Assembly (NCBI GenBank): GCA_010356995.1
Contig: ML996690.1
Coordinates: 809,420-873,419, forward strand
Reading direction: 5' to 3'
Source: Trichodelitschia bisporula
Lineage: Eukaryota > Ascomycota > Dothideomycetes > Phaeotrichales > Phaeotrichaceae
Length of the DNA stretch: 64,000 bases
The position numbers were made by a program, and so were the translations under genes. Numbering within the stretch: position 1 is the first letter of the stretch; every line of letters starts with the position of its first letter. The notes below the pieces were generated by a model. That model did no database searches. It saw only the letters and a list, made by a program, of their open reading frames with translations, and was not told the origin of the DNA. This document shows positions 10,806-23,431 of this stretch, in pieces.

Positions 10806-13800
10806 GACTGGCGATCATTCACTCGTCCGTCCGGCCGATAGAAATGAGGGTAGAGACTTGAAAGGAGGTGAGCAGCAGCCGAAGAAAGATGCAAGCGGCA
10901 GCCAGGGAGCGGGATTAAGGCTAGGAATTCAGGTACAACAAGGCCAGGCTCGTAGCATTATCCGATGGCGCAGGCCCAGGATGGACTGGGAAGCTCCAAT
11001 CGAGCTGGCCGCAGAATGGCTTCAAAATGCCGGTCAATCGATATCAGGATCCCAAGAGCGGCAGCCCGCAGTGTCGGGTCGTATTGAGCAGCGGCGGGGA
11101 ACAGCAGAAGCAAAGTCAAGCTAGCTACCGCAGACCGAGACGTGGGTGAGCACCAGCCGACTGTTGACGGGCGCCAACGTGGGGGTGAGGGGGTTGGAGC
11201 GGGGGCAGTCCGGTCTACCAGCTGATGGCGGAAGCTCTAGGAGCGCGCAAGGAACACAAAGGAGCACGATGTGAAAGCCCGAAACTTGAAGATGGAGGGT
11301 AACGGGATGAAAGCCGGCTATATTTTACTTTCCAGCAACTGGCTCATTAGGCAATCCGGTAAGCCCTTGATCCTAGTGAAAGAGCCTCGTCTGGTTGGTG
11401 ACAAGATGGGACGTTTCGACGTCGTCGGGAGCTTTCCATGGGCATGGACCTCTTTGGGGCTTCTGGGGTTGCTGATTAACTGCGCGGACCGACGCAGCCA
11501 AGCGCCTTTTCGAGATGTTTGGGGGACCAAACAGAGGCGGGGAGAGCCCGGGGGCGGAGAGATAAGGGAACGCCTCCACGGTGCGCCTCCGCTTGGACGT
11601 ACTTTACTCAGACCGAGCCGAGGGCTCTCCGTGCCGCAATTCGCTGGGTTTCGACAGTGACAGGCCGACGTTGAGAGGACCGTTTGGCACAAGTCCGGGG
11701 TCTTTTATTTCCTGTGCAACCTACGGAGGATTTAGAGAAATATCGACCGGAGGAATATGGCATGATGGCTGTCCGGCTGCAGTCGTAAAAGGGGTGCAGT
11801 GAAGGGGGCTTCAGGACATCCTCCAGTGCTGCAATGGATAAGCAGCCCCGAGTGGCTTCTGATTCTGCGGCGTCCACAGGGTGGGAGGCCTTGCTGAGCC
11901 ACCTTTGTTCGGGGTTCATCCCACTGTGATGCACAATTGATCGAAGGAAGGCGGCCTTGGGAATAGGGAGTACATCCGTACTCAATACCATCTTGCGGCC
12001 AGTGGTAGCGTGCCGAGCTCAACTGATAGGGCGGGCCGATAACTGGCAGCTACTTACGCGCTAGAAACATGTGATGTTGGGTGAATCACGCCGCAAATAG
12101 TGCCCATCACCTAAAAGCAGCCCCGCGATCACTGTCACCGTCCGATGGAGTTGCCAGGCCAAGACGCTGGGTTGTTTGCCGACTCAAGGAGGCATCGAAA
12201 GTCAAATGGCGCGTCTAAAATTTGGCGCAGCCGCCAGCCTGTGCCAGCTTCCATCAATGCTGGAGCACATACTCCGTATGGGGAGGTCGACCGTATTTGG
12301 AGTAAACTGGAAAGTCAGTACATTGAGGTGCTGACATGAACTGCGAATAAAGTGAGCCTCGAAAGGAAGTGAGGCACAACGGTTGATGGGGAAGGTAGGC
12401 GGAAGAACCTCCGAAAACACCGGGACTGATCACGTGCGTAGCACAGCCATAATGGAACGTCGCAAAGTTGCTGGTTTTAAGAGCAGTCGATGGAAACATG
12501 CTCATAAGTCGATTCTGTCTGATAGCCTCGTGTTACTCTTCTGAATGGTCTCCTAACGTCCTCGTCTTCTGGTCTCACGGTATCAGCAAAAGCCAGTTTG
12601 CGAGCCGGCATGGCGGACAGCGGCCCAGTCAGACCTTCCCTTGAGTGACGTCAAATAGCTTCGAGCGGTCCCGGCGGCACCGGAATCGGCTATCGGGTAG
12701 AGTGTGAGGACTGGAGCCATCTTGCGTCCCTGGATACTACCAAATGCCAATGGTAAGTAGTGGATTTCGGAGACGGACATGAGCCCATGCTCCGTCGGTT
12801 CTATCAGAATCTATACCCCTCGGATTTTCCCTTTGGATGATTAGATCAGATCTTAGCATCTCGATGGCCTTCTAGTAGACGTGTTGTCCGAATCCTGTCG
12901 CGCTTCATCATCTGATGAGGCATGACTGTCTCTCTGATAAGCTTTCCAAAAGCTTCAGGATGCTTTCCTTCAGTGCTCTGGTGCCGACCGCAACTCTGAG
13001 AACTGCTTTTCGGGCCCAAGGTACAGGCACGGGCCGACTACATCCGTAGGTGCATTAGAAGTAGTAGAGGATATTGTTCCCATCCTCTACAAGGCTTCCC
13101 AGAAGCCTTACGAGTCCAAGTCCCCAGGAACCACATGTCGCCTACCTCCCCAGGACCACCCAAAATAAAGTCGTGACCACGCTCGCCGGCAAAACGGCCC
13201 GTGCAGAGCTGCCATGACTTTTCTGAGTAGCCCTTATCATCACGAGCGTCGAAGGCGCAAAACTCAGTTCTCGAGCGAGCTGAACCTCTGTGCAAAATAA
13301 ACGTCTAGAACCGATCACCTCCTCACCCACCCAATCCGCGACATTAACGTGCATGCATTTCCCCCAGCAGCCAATAATTCGCTCAGCGCGACGTGGTCCG
13401 GGAGGCGGGACGAAGTGCGGTTGCGAGGCTGGGGGTGGCTGGGGAACCGGGAGCGGGGCAACCATCTGAAGCTTAAGACCCGGACCCTTCGCACCTCGAC
13501 CGGCCCACGCATGATGTAACGCCAATCACTGTCACAAAACACCCAGTCTCTGCTCTCCCTTCGTTCGGCCTGCAGTTCAAACCTTGCTCTCAAGGTCTAG
13601 AGCTGCTTATTTGTACATCCAGCACTGCGCGCATTTTTCGCTCGCTCGTCCTTCGCTGCTCGATCTCGGCCGCACTGCGATTGTTGCTGTGGCAGCGATA
13701 AGACTTCCCCGCGCTCTTATCGATTGTCGCGAGGCTACCCCCGACACCGGCCACTCAGGCTGCTCCCGCTCGAGTCTCGCAAACCACGACTGGTCTCACC

Positions 13801-13885
13801 TCGACACCACGACACGACATCACCAACTCATTCCAATTCTTTCCCCGCACCACACTCACGTCTCAACCCCCCAACCACCGCAACC
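10806..13885. other. 3-kb intergenic region, no convincing gene
   Basis: Divergent spacer between the DUF8004-like gene and the MARVEL gene. Many overlapping frames up to about 130 codons occur on both strands, none with recognisable similarity, start context or plausible introns. It holds three copies of the recurrent intergenic motif: GTACATCCGTAC at 11970-11981, ATACTCCGTAT at 12269-12279 and CTACATCCGTAG at 13038-13049. The pyrimidine-rich stretch 13580-13880 directly before the MARVEL start looks like a fungal 5' leader. A non-coding transcript cannot be excluded. Confidence 0.5.
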
Positions 13886-14570
13886 ATGTTGCCCGGACTC
13901 TTCTTCGGCTTCTGGCGCATCGTCGAGATCATCACCCTAATCCCCATCGTCGGCATGCTAAGCTGGTTTGTCGACGGCTTCACCAAAGCCAACCAGCTCA
14001 CGCCCACCTACATCCTGGTCCTGTTCATCGTGTCCGTCCTCGCCGCCTGCTGGGCCGTCGCCACGCTTTTCATGTACCACCGCGCGCGCGGCGCAGGCGC
14101 CTTCGTCGCCTTCGTCGACCTACTCTTCGTGGGCGCACTCATCGCCGCCGTGTATGAACTCCGCGGCATCACGCGCGAGAGCTGCACGAGCTTCGGCACC
14201 AAGAACAGCAGTCTGTATTTCAGCCTCGGTCCATTCGGCGCCGTCGGGGTCTCGGCGAATAACCACCTCGCAATTCATCTGAACAAGACATGTAGCATGC
14301 TTAAAGCGTGCTTTGCGTTGGGAATTATGAATATTATCTTTTTCTCCTTCACCACGGTAAGTTGAAAGTCAAGCTTTTGAGTGGGGTTTCAAATACTGAT
14401 ACGACCAGTTCCTTGCTCTCTGGGTCGGCCACCACAACCGCGACAAATACCAGGAGCGCCGCGTCTCGCGCCAAACCTCGTATCGCTCTTCAAGCCGCGG
14501 ACATACGAGCCCGCGCCGCTCGCACCACAGCACGCGGCACAGCAGCAGGACGCGGCATGCGTACGTCTAG
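13886..14570 (+). CDS. MARVEL-type four-helix membrane protein
   Basis: Small tetraspan membrane protein of 210 residues from exons 13886-14356 and 14409-14570. The 52-nt intron begins GTAAGT and has an ACTGAT branch site. Four hydrophobic segments are visible: about residues 3-25 (FFGFWRIVEIITLIPIVGML), 40-62 (YILVLFIVSVLAACWAVATL), 70-92 (FVAFVDLLFVGALIAAVYEL) and 135-162 spanning the splice junction (NIIFFSFTTFLALWVGHH). The C-terminal 40 residues are basic and rich in Arg, Ser and His and should be cytosolic. The N-terminus MLPGLFFGFWRIVEIITL resembles fungal MARVEL-domain proteins, which organise plasma-membrane domains. The ATG at 13886 is chosen because the first helix begins immediately after it; the upstream frame is low-complexity leader. 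Confidence 0.85.
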
Positions 14571-16074
14571 TGGCCTCGGGGCGGCTAGTACATGGAACTT
14601 GTCTATAGTGTCTAATGGAGGAGAGGAGGAATGTGTACAGCGCAAAATACGTGGGTATGTCTGCTTTATTCCGATATTTCAAGCGTCGGGGCGGATTCGG
14701 TCGGGTTTTGGAGCGAGAATATCGCTATGGGTTATGGGATACGGGATATTGACGGCTATGGTTCGGGTTCGGGTGGGGGATAGATAGGACGAGCTCTCGA
14801 GAGGCGGGGGCCATTGATACCATCATGATTATGAATTGCGACGGACTGTCTCCACACATGCCAAGTCCATTATGTCATTATGAATGCGACTACTGCCTCC
14901 ACACATGCTATTCTATACACATCATCCTCCGTCTCCGTCTGCGTCTTTAATATCCTACAATATATACAGTATGTCGTGACTCACTCACTCCCGCCACTCC
15001 AATTCTTCACGCAAAGCTCGAATGATCCCGCCAGGGCTTTCTCGCGACACGCCCACCGTCGCGCACGCGGGTCCCGGATCGAGGTTGATGGATGAAGAGC
15101 GTCGTTTGCCGGGGTAGTTGGATTGAGGATGCGGGTCTGGGCCCGAGAGCGAGATGGAGGAGGTGCGCATGGGGAGGGGCATGCTGGATGTGTTGGGGTA
15201 GGGCGTGAGAGTGGGGAAGGCGCGATGAGGTTTGTTGAGCTGAGCTGAGGTAGTAGCGTTCGAGGGTTTGAGGAAGCGGCGATTCAAGGTTGAGGAAGTA
15301 GCGATGGGATGTAAAATGGTACATAGGTACTTCCCAGGGGGAGTCACCTCCGCAAATATATCCCCCCCACACCCCAACCCCAATCGCCATCCCATCCCAC
15401 TCCTGACGTATGCTGGCATTCACTCGCACGATCTCCCCTCCCCTCCTCACCCCAACGGGGGCAACCTAGTGGTGTACCACCACCCCGATAAGGCGAGCAC
15501 GCCAGCGCCCATCAACCAGTGCGACGTAGTAGTCTCTGCTCACCGAACCCAAAAAGGCCTTGCGGGAACGGGATCGACCCCGCGGGAAACACTTGTGGGG
15601 GAAGCGGGCGGAAGGGGTGGGGTCGGTGTGGGGTCGGGGCGGCCGTGCGGGCCGATCATGACGTCCTAGGGGGGATCGGCTAGCGGTGGACCAACGCCGG
15701 ATGCGATTTCGGCGGCAGGATGATGTTCGGAGCGGGATGTATCTTTGAGTCTAGCTCTAGATTTGGGTTCTTCGGGGTGCCTATCAGTTGGCAGGGACTA
15801 GATGGAAGTGGGTGGATTCCGCTCTTGACGTCACTAATTCACGGCACACGAAGCTCAGTCCGTCGTTCAAGACATTAGAATTTCTCCCCCACCAGGCGGA
15901 AAGGCGTCTAACGCTCAGATCACTCGAACGCAAACCCACCATGCAATCAAATGCCCCAAATCCTAGCCCGAAAAAAAAACCCGCGCCAGACACCCGTTCC
16001 CCACTGATAGATCCCCATCAAAAAGTCCCCATGCACAAACTTCCATGTCCCATCGCACTCAAACCACCTCACAT
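14571..16074. other. Convergent spacer between MARVEL and SUR7 genes
   Basis: About 1.5 kb between two 3' ends. Overlapping antisense frames of up to 147 codons near 15.0-15.5 kb lack any family resemblance. Nothing else was recognised; a weak B-box-like string near 15.57 kb is not supported by a tRNA fold. Confidence 0.5.
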
Positions 16075-17212
16075 CTACCCCTGATGCCTGAAAGGCTCAT
16101 ACGCCGTCTCACGCCCCTTGTAAGGACTGCTTCCACCAGGCATCGCCCCCATCGCATACCCCTGCTGCGGCGTACCATGCGCGCCATTCCCCTCCAGCGG
16201 CTGGTACCCACGGCTGCCCGAACCAAAGGCCGGCATGAGGCCGACGCTCTCGCCCTTCTCCGCAGCGCTCTTCTTCCCGCTCTTCCCGCTCTTGCGGTCC
16301 GACTTGCCGGAGCAGCAGCAGGTAGAAATGGTCCAGAAGAGGCCCGCGCCGAAGGAGAAGGCGAAGGCAATCCAGTCGAGGGCGAGCATCCTCGTGCCAA
16401 CGGTCATGTGGATGTCGTAGTCCTTGAGCGCGGTGTTGAGGGTGCCGACGAGGGTGGAGAAGAGGATTGTGGAGGTCAGGGCGGCGAGGAAGGTGAAGAG
16501 CGAGGCAACCTGAGACCGTCAGTTAGTGATGGCTCCTGGGAGGGGGAGATGGGCACGTACCGAGGCTGCAATCGACGTAACGCAGCTGCCCCAGCGCGAG
16601 AAGATGGCGAACACGCCGGTGAAGACGTTGACGATCGTCGCAATGAGCGCAACGACGTACACAACGAACATCCACGTGCTCGCCTTGGTGTACGCCGCCA
16701 GGCCCTTCTTCACATCGTCGGGGACAACGCTGCTAGCCACCGTGCCGTTCAGGCCCCACACAGCCAGCGGATCGAAGGCGAAGCGCGACTGGCGCGGGCT
16801 GCAGTAGGTGAGCTTCTCCGCACCTATGGTGCCATTGCTGTGCGATCCCGTGCAGTAGTTCCACAGGTAGATGTAGTACTCGTCCGCGAGCTTCTGGTCG
16901 TGGAAAGCTTGCTTGAGGGCGTCGCCTAGCGCGGTAGTGCCGATCTTGTTACCGAGCAGCTTGCCGATTTGTGACCGGTCGTCTGTGATGTTGTTCTTGA
17001 AGGCAGTGAAGTCGGCCTGGGATTGTCTGTTAGCTTTGCGGTTCTCTGAGGATTTAAGGGTGTGGGTGGCGGACCTTGAAGTACCACAGCGACCGCAGGT
17101 TGGCGTCGCCCTTGTTCTGTCCGCCCAGGAAGATAACGACAATGCAGATGAGCGACGCAAGCGTCAGTGCCATAGGCACGAAGATGCACGCGAATCGGCC
17201 AGCTTTCCCCAT
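16075..17212 (-). CDS. SUR7/PalI-family plasma-membrane protein
   Basis: Claudin-like tetraspan protein of fungal eisosome-type membrane domains, involved in cell-wall and membrane organisation. Exons on the minus strand: 17075-17212, 16561-17016 and 16075-16509 (342 residues; introns 58 and 51 nt). Helix 1 follows the start (MGKAGRFACIFVPMALTLAS, continuing to about residue 30). The extracellular loop contains YLWNYCTG and a second Cys in LTYCSPRQSRFAF, the Cys pair typical of the SUR7 family. Helices 2-4 are WMFVVYVVALIATIVNVFTG, FTFLAALTSTILFSTLVGTL and WIAFAFSFGAGLFWTISTCC. The tail is cytosolic, Lys/Gly/Pro-rich (SDRKSGKSGKKSAAEKG). Transcribed toward the MARVEL gene, another tetraspan family of the plasma membrane. 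Confidence 0.92.
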
Positions 17213-19458
17213 AATGACGGTTGTGTGGATGCTCTCAAGCTTCAAGTTTCTCTCGCTAGGCCGTGGCTTAGGAAATGGTGTTCCGGGAAAAGGGCGGCGA
17301 CGGACACAGCAAACAAAGACTGCAGAGCGAGCCAAGTATAAATCCCACAAACAGTAGTCGTCCGACAACGAAGCAGGCGCCAACAACGAGCGAGGAATGG
17401 TCAAAAAGACGGTAAGCAGCAGGAATATGCAACCCCTCAGGCCCACCCCCGAATATATGTAGCTTACTACCAGTGGAGATTGGCTCCGTAGAGGGCTGAG
17501 GTGAGCCCAGCCGCCTTTTTCCCTTCACCCCTCCCCTCCACTCCGCCCAGCCGCACTAACCAGGCTTGCGGTTAGCCACCACCTTCTGCCCGCAGATGCT
17601 GGCCAACACAGCCACGACCCTGACGTCGGCCCGTTGCACCGCCTCGCTGGGCGTGCCGCTCCTCCATCCTCTATCACCGATAGTTGTGAAGTCCGACAAC
17701 CGCGCAGAAGCACAAGCTCAAAGCCTATAGCAACAGAAAGACCTTCTGAATGAAGCACAAAGTACTGCATTGTGGAACAACGCAGGCAATCAACTATCCT
17801 CTCAAACCCCGCGCAAACTGCATACAATATGCACATTTCAGCCCCTCTGCAAAACTCAGCCCCAGCTGGAACCCCAACACCAACAGCCCCGCCCAGCTCT
17901 CCAAAAACCTACCAGTCCGTCAAACAGAAACGCGCACACGCCCAACCCCACTCCAAGTAAACACTCGACCCAGATGCAGCAGCGATTAACCTCGCGATCC
18001 TCCCGTCACTACGTAAGCAGCCTCTCACTACCGTACAGTAACCCCTCCGCTCTCACAGCGCCGCACAGATGCCAACGCGGCGCCACGCGTGGCTGGGCCT
18101 GCTAGGCTGATGTTCCCGTTACCAACACCCGCGCCAAAAATAGCCGGGGCCAGACCACCATTTGCGCAGTCCTGCACACATCCCACATCCCACATCCCAC
18201 CACGCTCCCTTTCCGCATCCGAGCGCAAGGCTCTCGAGAAAAGAGGCAGACACTGCGCCGAGAAAAGGACCACATTGGGCAAATTAACGGGAAATAACTG
18301 AGCGCCTGGGTGAGAAGGCGGATGACAGGCGTTTGTGAAAGGATGTGATGCCGTCAGCATCACCGTTGGCCTAAGGCGCCCGCTTGCCATTTAGCGGCGG
18401 GAGGGAGCTGAAGATACACGGATTTGATATTATGTACATCCGTACTGTGGTGTCTCTGTGCGGTATCAACTCCGCAGCCCGGTAGGGTGTATCGCCGATG
18501 CTCATTGCCACTTCGGGAAGACCCGTCCGGCTGCCGGCACACCGGCATGAGGCCGAGTGGTTGGGCGAACCGAGACGCCGTGCCAGAGGCGCATATATAT
18601 ACTACCCGAGTCCCCCAGACCCAGATTCTCGACGGAGAAGGCACATTCCCAAGCATCGCAGCAAAATTGTAGGCCAAGAGGTTGAACGGACAAGACTCAG
18701 GAGGCTAAGCAAACGCAAAGCCTCACAAAGCCCACTCAATTGCGCGTGTGGTATATAGCAAACCACCCCCACCCACTCCATTTCATCTTCCCAAGGAAGA
18801 CGGACACTGCCTGAGCCCGACCAACAGAGTATAAATCCAAATGTGCGCCAGATAAATGCCCTAAATACGCCAAATGCCCAAGTCGCTCAGCCGCTGGGTA
18901 TTCACTCCGCACAAACAGCCCGCTCTGAAGCAGGGCCGCTGGGTATCAGCTCCGCACACGCAGTCCTGCCGCCTTGCAGCGAACCTTCCATCTCCAAAGA
19001 TGTTTAAGAAAATGTTCAGCAACGACGTTCATGATGACCAATCATTGAGGACCCCACCTCCCAGCGGCGGCCCTGTCCCAATCGTTTGTAGATTCATTAG
19101 GACGTCGATCAACCATGCCCCTTCATCTCCGCATGTACTTTCAAGATTCGTCGACAAGATCCCCAACTCCGGGTCGCGCTTGATGCCCCAACTCTGGCGA
19201 TGCAGTTGCAATGGTGAACAACAAAAAAAGGGGGTAGCAAGTCGAAGAGCTTCTTTATAGCGGTGCCCGTCGAAGAAATATTTCTCGGTACTCGGTAACG
19301 GCGTCCGCGGCGTGGCGTCGTAACACCAGCAGCACATGGTGAATGATACTGGTGAGACGGGCTGGTAGTCGAGTGCCAATCGGCCTATGGCTGAAAGAAG
19401 CTTCGATCGCAAAGTAATCGATAATAGTTGTGGATAACGGTGGTTCGAAGAAGTGTCT
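17213..19458. other. 2.2-kb spacer, no convincing gene
   Basis: Lies between the 5' end of the SUR7 gene and the 3' end of PNG1. Frames are short and overlapping without similarity. It holds GTACATCCGTAC at 18434-18445 and short tandem strings such as ACATCCC repeated near 18.18 kb. The first few hundred bases presumably hold the SUR7 promoter. Confidence 0.5.
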
Positions 19459-20852
19459 TCAACGTGGATGCTGGTCGTGGGGTCCGCGATTGCGTGGATC
19501 TATATTTGCAGATCTCTGACTACTCGTCTCGCCTGGACCCGTTAGTACCACTCCAGACTTCCAAGACAGACCAAAACATACTATCCTGTTGCGCCTCGGC
19601 CGCCTTTTGCGAACTTGCGTCCGAACTTCCGTCCGAACGCGAGCGAACTGGCATTGTAATCGGCCGCCAGAGGTCCATGCGGCAAATCTGGTCAACCAGA
19701 GCCGTTGTGATGCACCTTCGCAGTTCCACCTGCTCCCGCATGTCCTCGCGCTGCAAGTTGAACTTCTCCTGCTTAGGCAAGTTTTTGCGCAGGTGTGCGC
19801 GAATCTCGGCCAGTATGTAAAGCAGTACAGGCTCGGGACAGCGTTCCCGGGGTAGTCCAAAGCGTGTAAAGTCGCGTACATATTGCGGCGTCACGTCCAT
19901 GACGCCATCGACAGAAAAGGCGATGCAGTAGCCAAGGCGCCAGCCCCAACCTGAGATGTTAGTTCAGCAACGAGAAACGGAGGCGTGAAAACGTACCCTC
20001 GGTGTACATAAGCGGCTGGTTCCACCTGTTCTCAACGGGATCGACATGGATCCAGCGCTTGCGTTGTTGCGAATAGACCTCAAGCCAGAGGTAGTCCTCC
20101 GAGTTCCACACCCAGCGCACACGCGCATTCATTGCTCGGCACAGCATGCCAAAGCAATTTACCCACTCGCCGACACGACCGCGGCGCGCCTCGAGTAGCA
20201 CAAAAGGATTGCCGTAGCGCGGGAAGCGCACATAAGCGGCGCAGTTGACGCACTGGTACAACTCAACGGAAAGAGCGCTTTTTTCCCATTCCGCATCGAG
20301 CGGGGCGGCCTTGCCGACAGGGACAGTCCCGCCGCCGCAGGCCGTGCAGTGCGGGTTGTTGACCCATTGGAAGAACTCCTCCTTGAACCATTTAGATAAC
20401 GCACGGAGGAGGCAGTCCTGGTAGTCCCAGTCGGGCGCCCGGCCATGACCCAGGCTCTGTGCCTCGGCGAGCAGCAACTGCATTTGGTCCTCGGCCTCCT
20501 CGTGGAGTCGCCTCATGGGAACAACATTCAGCGCTTGGTCGAGCAAGCCTGGGTTTTCCCACTCGGACGGAACGGCAGTGCATCCGTGTAGCACACTGCG
20601 GAAGTGTAACGAGCGCCTGTCCTTCGGTGGTGTCGGAATCATGGGAAGGTTGCGAATCGAGGCGGCGTAGGAGGGCGGCGGACCGGATTGCGAGTCCATT
20701 GCGGCCATGTGCCGCTTGTTGCTACCACGTTGCGCCAGTTCATTCATGCGCTTTGTGCTGAGCATGCGACGATACTGTTTTGTGAGCGTGCTGGCCCACG
20801 AGGCGACAGGCACCTGTTCATATTGTGTCGAGCGAGAAGAGGTAGAAGACAT
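19459..20852 (-). CDS. PNG1: PNG1-like protein, transglutaminase fold with lost catalytic Cys and His
   Basis: Member of the cytosolic peptide:N-glycanase family, which normally strips N-glycans from misfolded glycoproteins for ER-associated degradation. Exons on the minus strand: 19997-20852, 19582-19950 and 19459-19532 (432 residues; introns 46 and 49 nt, the second with a perfect TACTAAC). Two CxxC zinc motifs are present (HCTACGG and YQCVNC). The catalytic region reads GRVGEWVNCFGMLCRAM: Val227 stands where active enzymes have Cys. In SEDYLWLEVYS, Tyr254 replaces His; Asp271 in HVDPVE is kept. The downstream block LGYCIAFSVDGVMDVTPQYV is intact. Loss of these residues is known for Neurospora PNG1, which is catalytically inactive yet needed for polarity, so a structural role is likely. 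The ATG at 20852 gives the usual short N-terminus. Confidence 0.95.
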
Positions 20853-21238
20853 GGTGACCGACGGGATCCGGGTGGTAGTGCGCAGAGAGGCGCCTCCGTT
20901 CGGCCGCGCGGTCGCCGGGTTGAAGTGGAAGTTGTAGGAATGGAGCAGAGTTGAGGTGCGGTGCGAACCGAAGTTTGATTTACAGTCAGGAAGCTGTCGA
21001 CCTGTTACTGAATACGCGGAGTAGGTATGCGCGAAAATGTGGCAAGCAGATGCTAGTAACGTCCAAAGAATATGCAAAAGGGAGCGGATGATATTTTGGT
21101 GAAGGTCCTTGGTTACGGATGGGATGGTTGTAGTGGTGTTTAGGAGGGAGGATGCGCAGAAAGAGAGACGAGACAGCAAGTGGTATGCGTCTTGCACTTC
21201 TCTTTGACCGGGGGTGGGTGGTGGTGGGCGGCGAGGGC

Positions 21239-21276
21239 GAGAGAGAAGAGAGAGAGAGAAGAGAGAGAGAGAGAGA
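21239..21276. repeat. GA/CT-rich microsatellite upstream of PNG1
   Basis: Thirty-eight bases of almost pure GA repeat with two AA interruptions. On the PNG1 coding strand this is a CT tract about 390 bases upstream of the start codon, a position where fungal genes often carry pyrimidine-rich promoter tracts. Confidence 0.85.
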
Positions 21277-21855
21277 TGGCGACTCACCATTTTCTTTCTC
21301 ACTCTGCTTGTGCAGCCAAGCGGGCCCATCTCTACGACGCACAGACAACTCCTACGTGCAGTCAAAGTTGTTGCGTCGCAAGCCCCGCGCAAAGGGCAAA
21401 GCGACAAAGTGGCAGGTGCGGCCAGGTGACGCGGCCAAGCTTGGCAGAGAGGTGGAAGGAACGATGCTTGAATTTCGTGGCTCTTGTTGCTTGTCTGCTT
21501 TGGTGGTCGTTCTTTCTGTCTTTCTGACCACGTTCTCTGACCACGTTCCCCAACGCTCCAAGACCCTTATGCGTGTTGTCCCTCAACGGCTTCATGTTCT
21601 CATCGTCAAACCCCCTTCTACATCCGTATTCAGACCTCACAACTTCGTCCCTTCGCATCTCTCCTCTCGAGGAAACATTAACATCATCCATAAGCTCCGC
21701 CCTCCTCCCTCCCCGTCCCCCCCCCCCAGCCCGCAGGGACGCGTGTGCTCTGCCTTGGCAACTAGTCCCGAAGTGGGGAGAGACGGGCTTGGCAGGCTTC
21801 CCGCAGAGGCTCAGCGCGCTCAGCCTGCGACACCAACGAGACCGTGTCTTAATTA

Positions 21856-21874
21856 ACGACGACGACGACGACGA
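21856..21874. repeat. ACG trinucleotide repeat (about six copies)
   Basis: Run of ACG units flanked on both sides by AT-rich TTAATTA / AATTAAT strings. It is not inside a supported coding frame. Confidence 0.8.
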
Positions 21875-23431
21875 ATTAATCTGTTTAATCTCCACAGATG
21901 CATCAAACGAGCTCTGCCCTTGCTTCCATTACTCTCGCAGTGATTGGGAAGACATCTTGTTCAAATTCGACTCCCTCCTCTTCTCAGCTTCGTAGATATC
22001 TCGCGCTCTCTTGTATCCATGTGCCTGTATCGTGGTGGCCGATCCCACCACGTTTTGGTAACGGCTGCGCCCGCCGACCGACTGTTCAAGCTCCACCATC
22101 TACCACAGCATGCGCATACCAGTCTCGAAGACCACGCAACATGCAAAGTACACCAAGTACATGCCCAGCAAAGCATACATATCAATCAACTGCAACCCTC
22201 CTCACTCATATGCAGCACGCAAGCAGTCGTCGTCGCCCTCCACGTCCGCATTTCCCCTCCGCTCTAGCCCGCACCGCGTCATCCTTCCCCCCATTGGTCC
22301 ATTTTCTCCTTCCCTCCACGCCCATGGCCCGACTCCGACATCCGCCCCCAACGGGCCCTTGGCATCTCAAGCCTTACGCCTGCACGCGTTGAATGTCTTG
22401 TCTCACTTTGCACGGACGTCAAAGGCCCTACGTGACGTGCTCTCCACATGTGAGGCTGGATTGCGTGGCCGAGCGCCCGTGGGCTGAACGCGATAATCGA
22501 TAAGCAAAAGACAGCAGATATCAGATATCATGCATCGGCCCTCCCCTCCAGCTTGCCTGCTTGTAGACGTCAGCTGCGAAATGGCTAGATCGAAAGAAGC
22601 TGCTATCAGTCCCCGAGACGCGCAGACACAGTCCCATCGCTGTCCCATCGCTGCCCCATCGCTGCCGCGCAAGTCATGGCCTCGCCATCCGATGATGTAC
22701 GCACGGTAGTACTGTACCCCCAAACTACGTATCCCATCGCACACGCGTAACCTCCGCTCTCCCCCACCCTCCTCGCCGCGTGTGCGCGGCACCAACTTAC
22801 TTACCACGTACCTGCATCCCATCCCCCAGCTCTCGCCTCGAGCCGCGCGACCGCGCGTCCAAACCCCACCGCCCCATCTCGCCTATCAGAATCTCGCCCG
22901 CCACGCAGAAAAAAAGGCGCCGCCATCCCGCACGCTGATCATGGCGTGGGCCGCGACTGCAGGTCGCCATGCCATCGGCACACGGGATTGGGGTGACGAC
23001 CGGGGCGGCCGGGGCGGTCGGGACGACCAGGCCTCGACCCCCGGGATGCTCCCTGGGGCCGGCACTTTGTTCCCGCTGGCTGTTTACCTGTGTTGAGAAG
23101 GAGATGATGCTGCATGGTCTGAGGGGGTGGTCCGTGGCGTGCTGCGATTGATTGCGGCTGGGGAGGGGATACGTACTGTCCAATTCGCGCACGCGCCGAC
23201 TGAGAGTCCGATGCTCGAGATAATTGCTGCATCGAAGGATTTCCGAATTGCACCTACCACGGGCCACGCTTCTAGAACATACGCCGCACGGTCCTGCAGT
23301 CCAGGCCATGATAGCCTGACTGATTGAATGAAGGCACGATAACTGGCCTTATCACCATTTGGCAAGCACAAGTCTCAATGGACACCCATCAATCTATTAC
23401 CTCATCGCCCAACCCTACAGTATCTACCCTC

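Larger units (their letters stand above)
20853..23431. other. 2.6-kb spacer with microsatellites, no convincing gene
   Basis: Holds the 5' region of PNG1 on its left and the 3' flank of UTP4 on its right. Frames seen here are low-complexity or overlapping. It contains the GA-rich tract at 21239-21276, an ACG trinucleotide run at 21856-21874, an 11-C run at 21717-21727, a short repeat of CCCATCGCTG units near 22.64 kb, and one motif copy TACATCCGTA at 21619-21628. Confidence 0.5.

Noticed and set aside
15560-15600. B-box-like string near GGGATCGACCCCGC, possible tRNA
   Set aside because: No A box at proper distance on either strand and no cloverleaf can be drawn.
20853-21407. N-terminal extension of PNG1 in the same open frame
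   Set aside because: Low-complexity sequence without family similarity, running into a CT microsatellite; the ATG at 20852 gives the normal protein.
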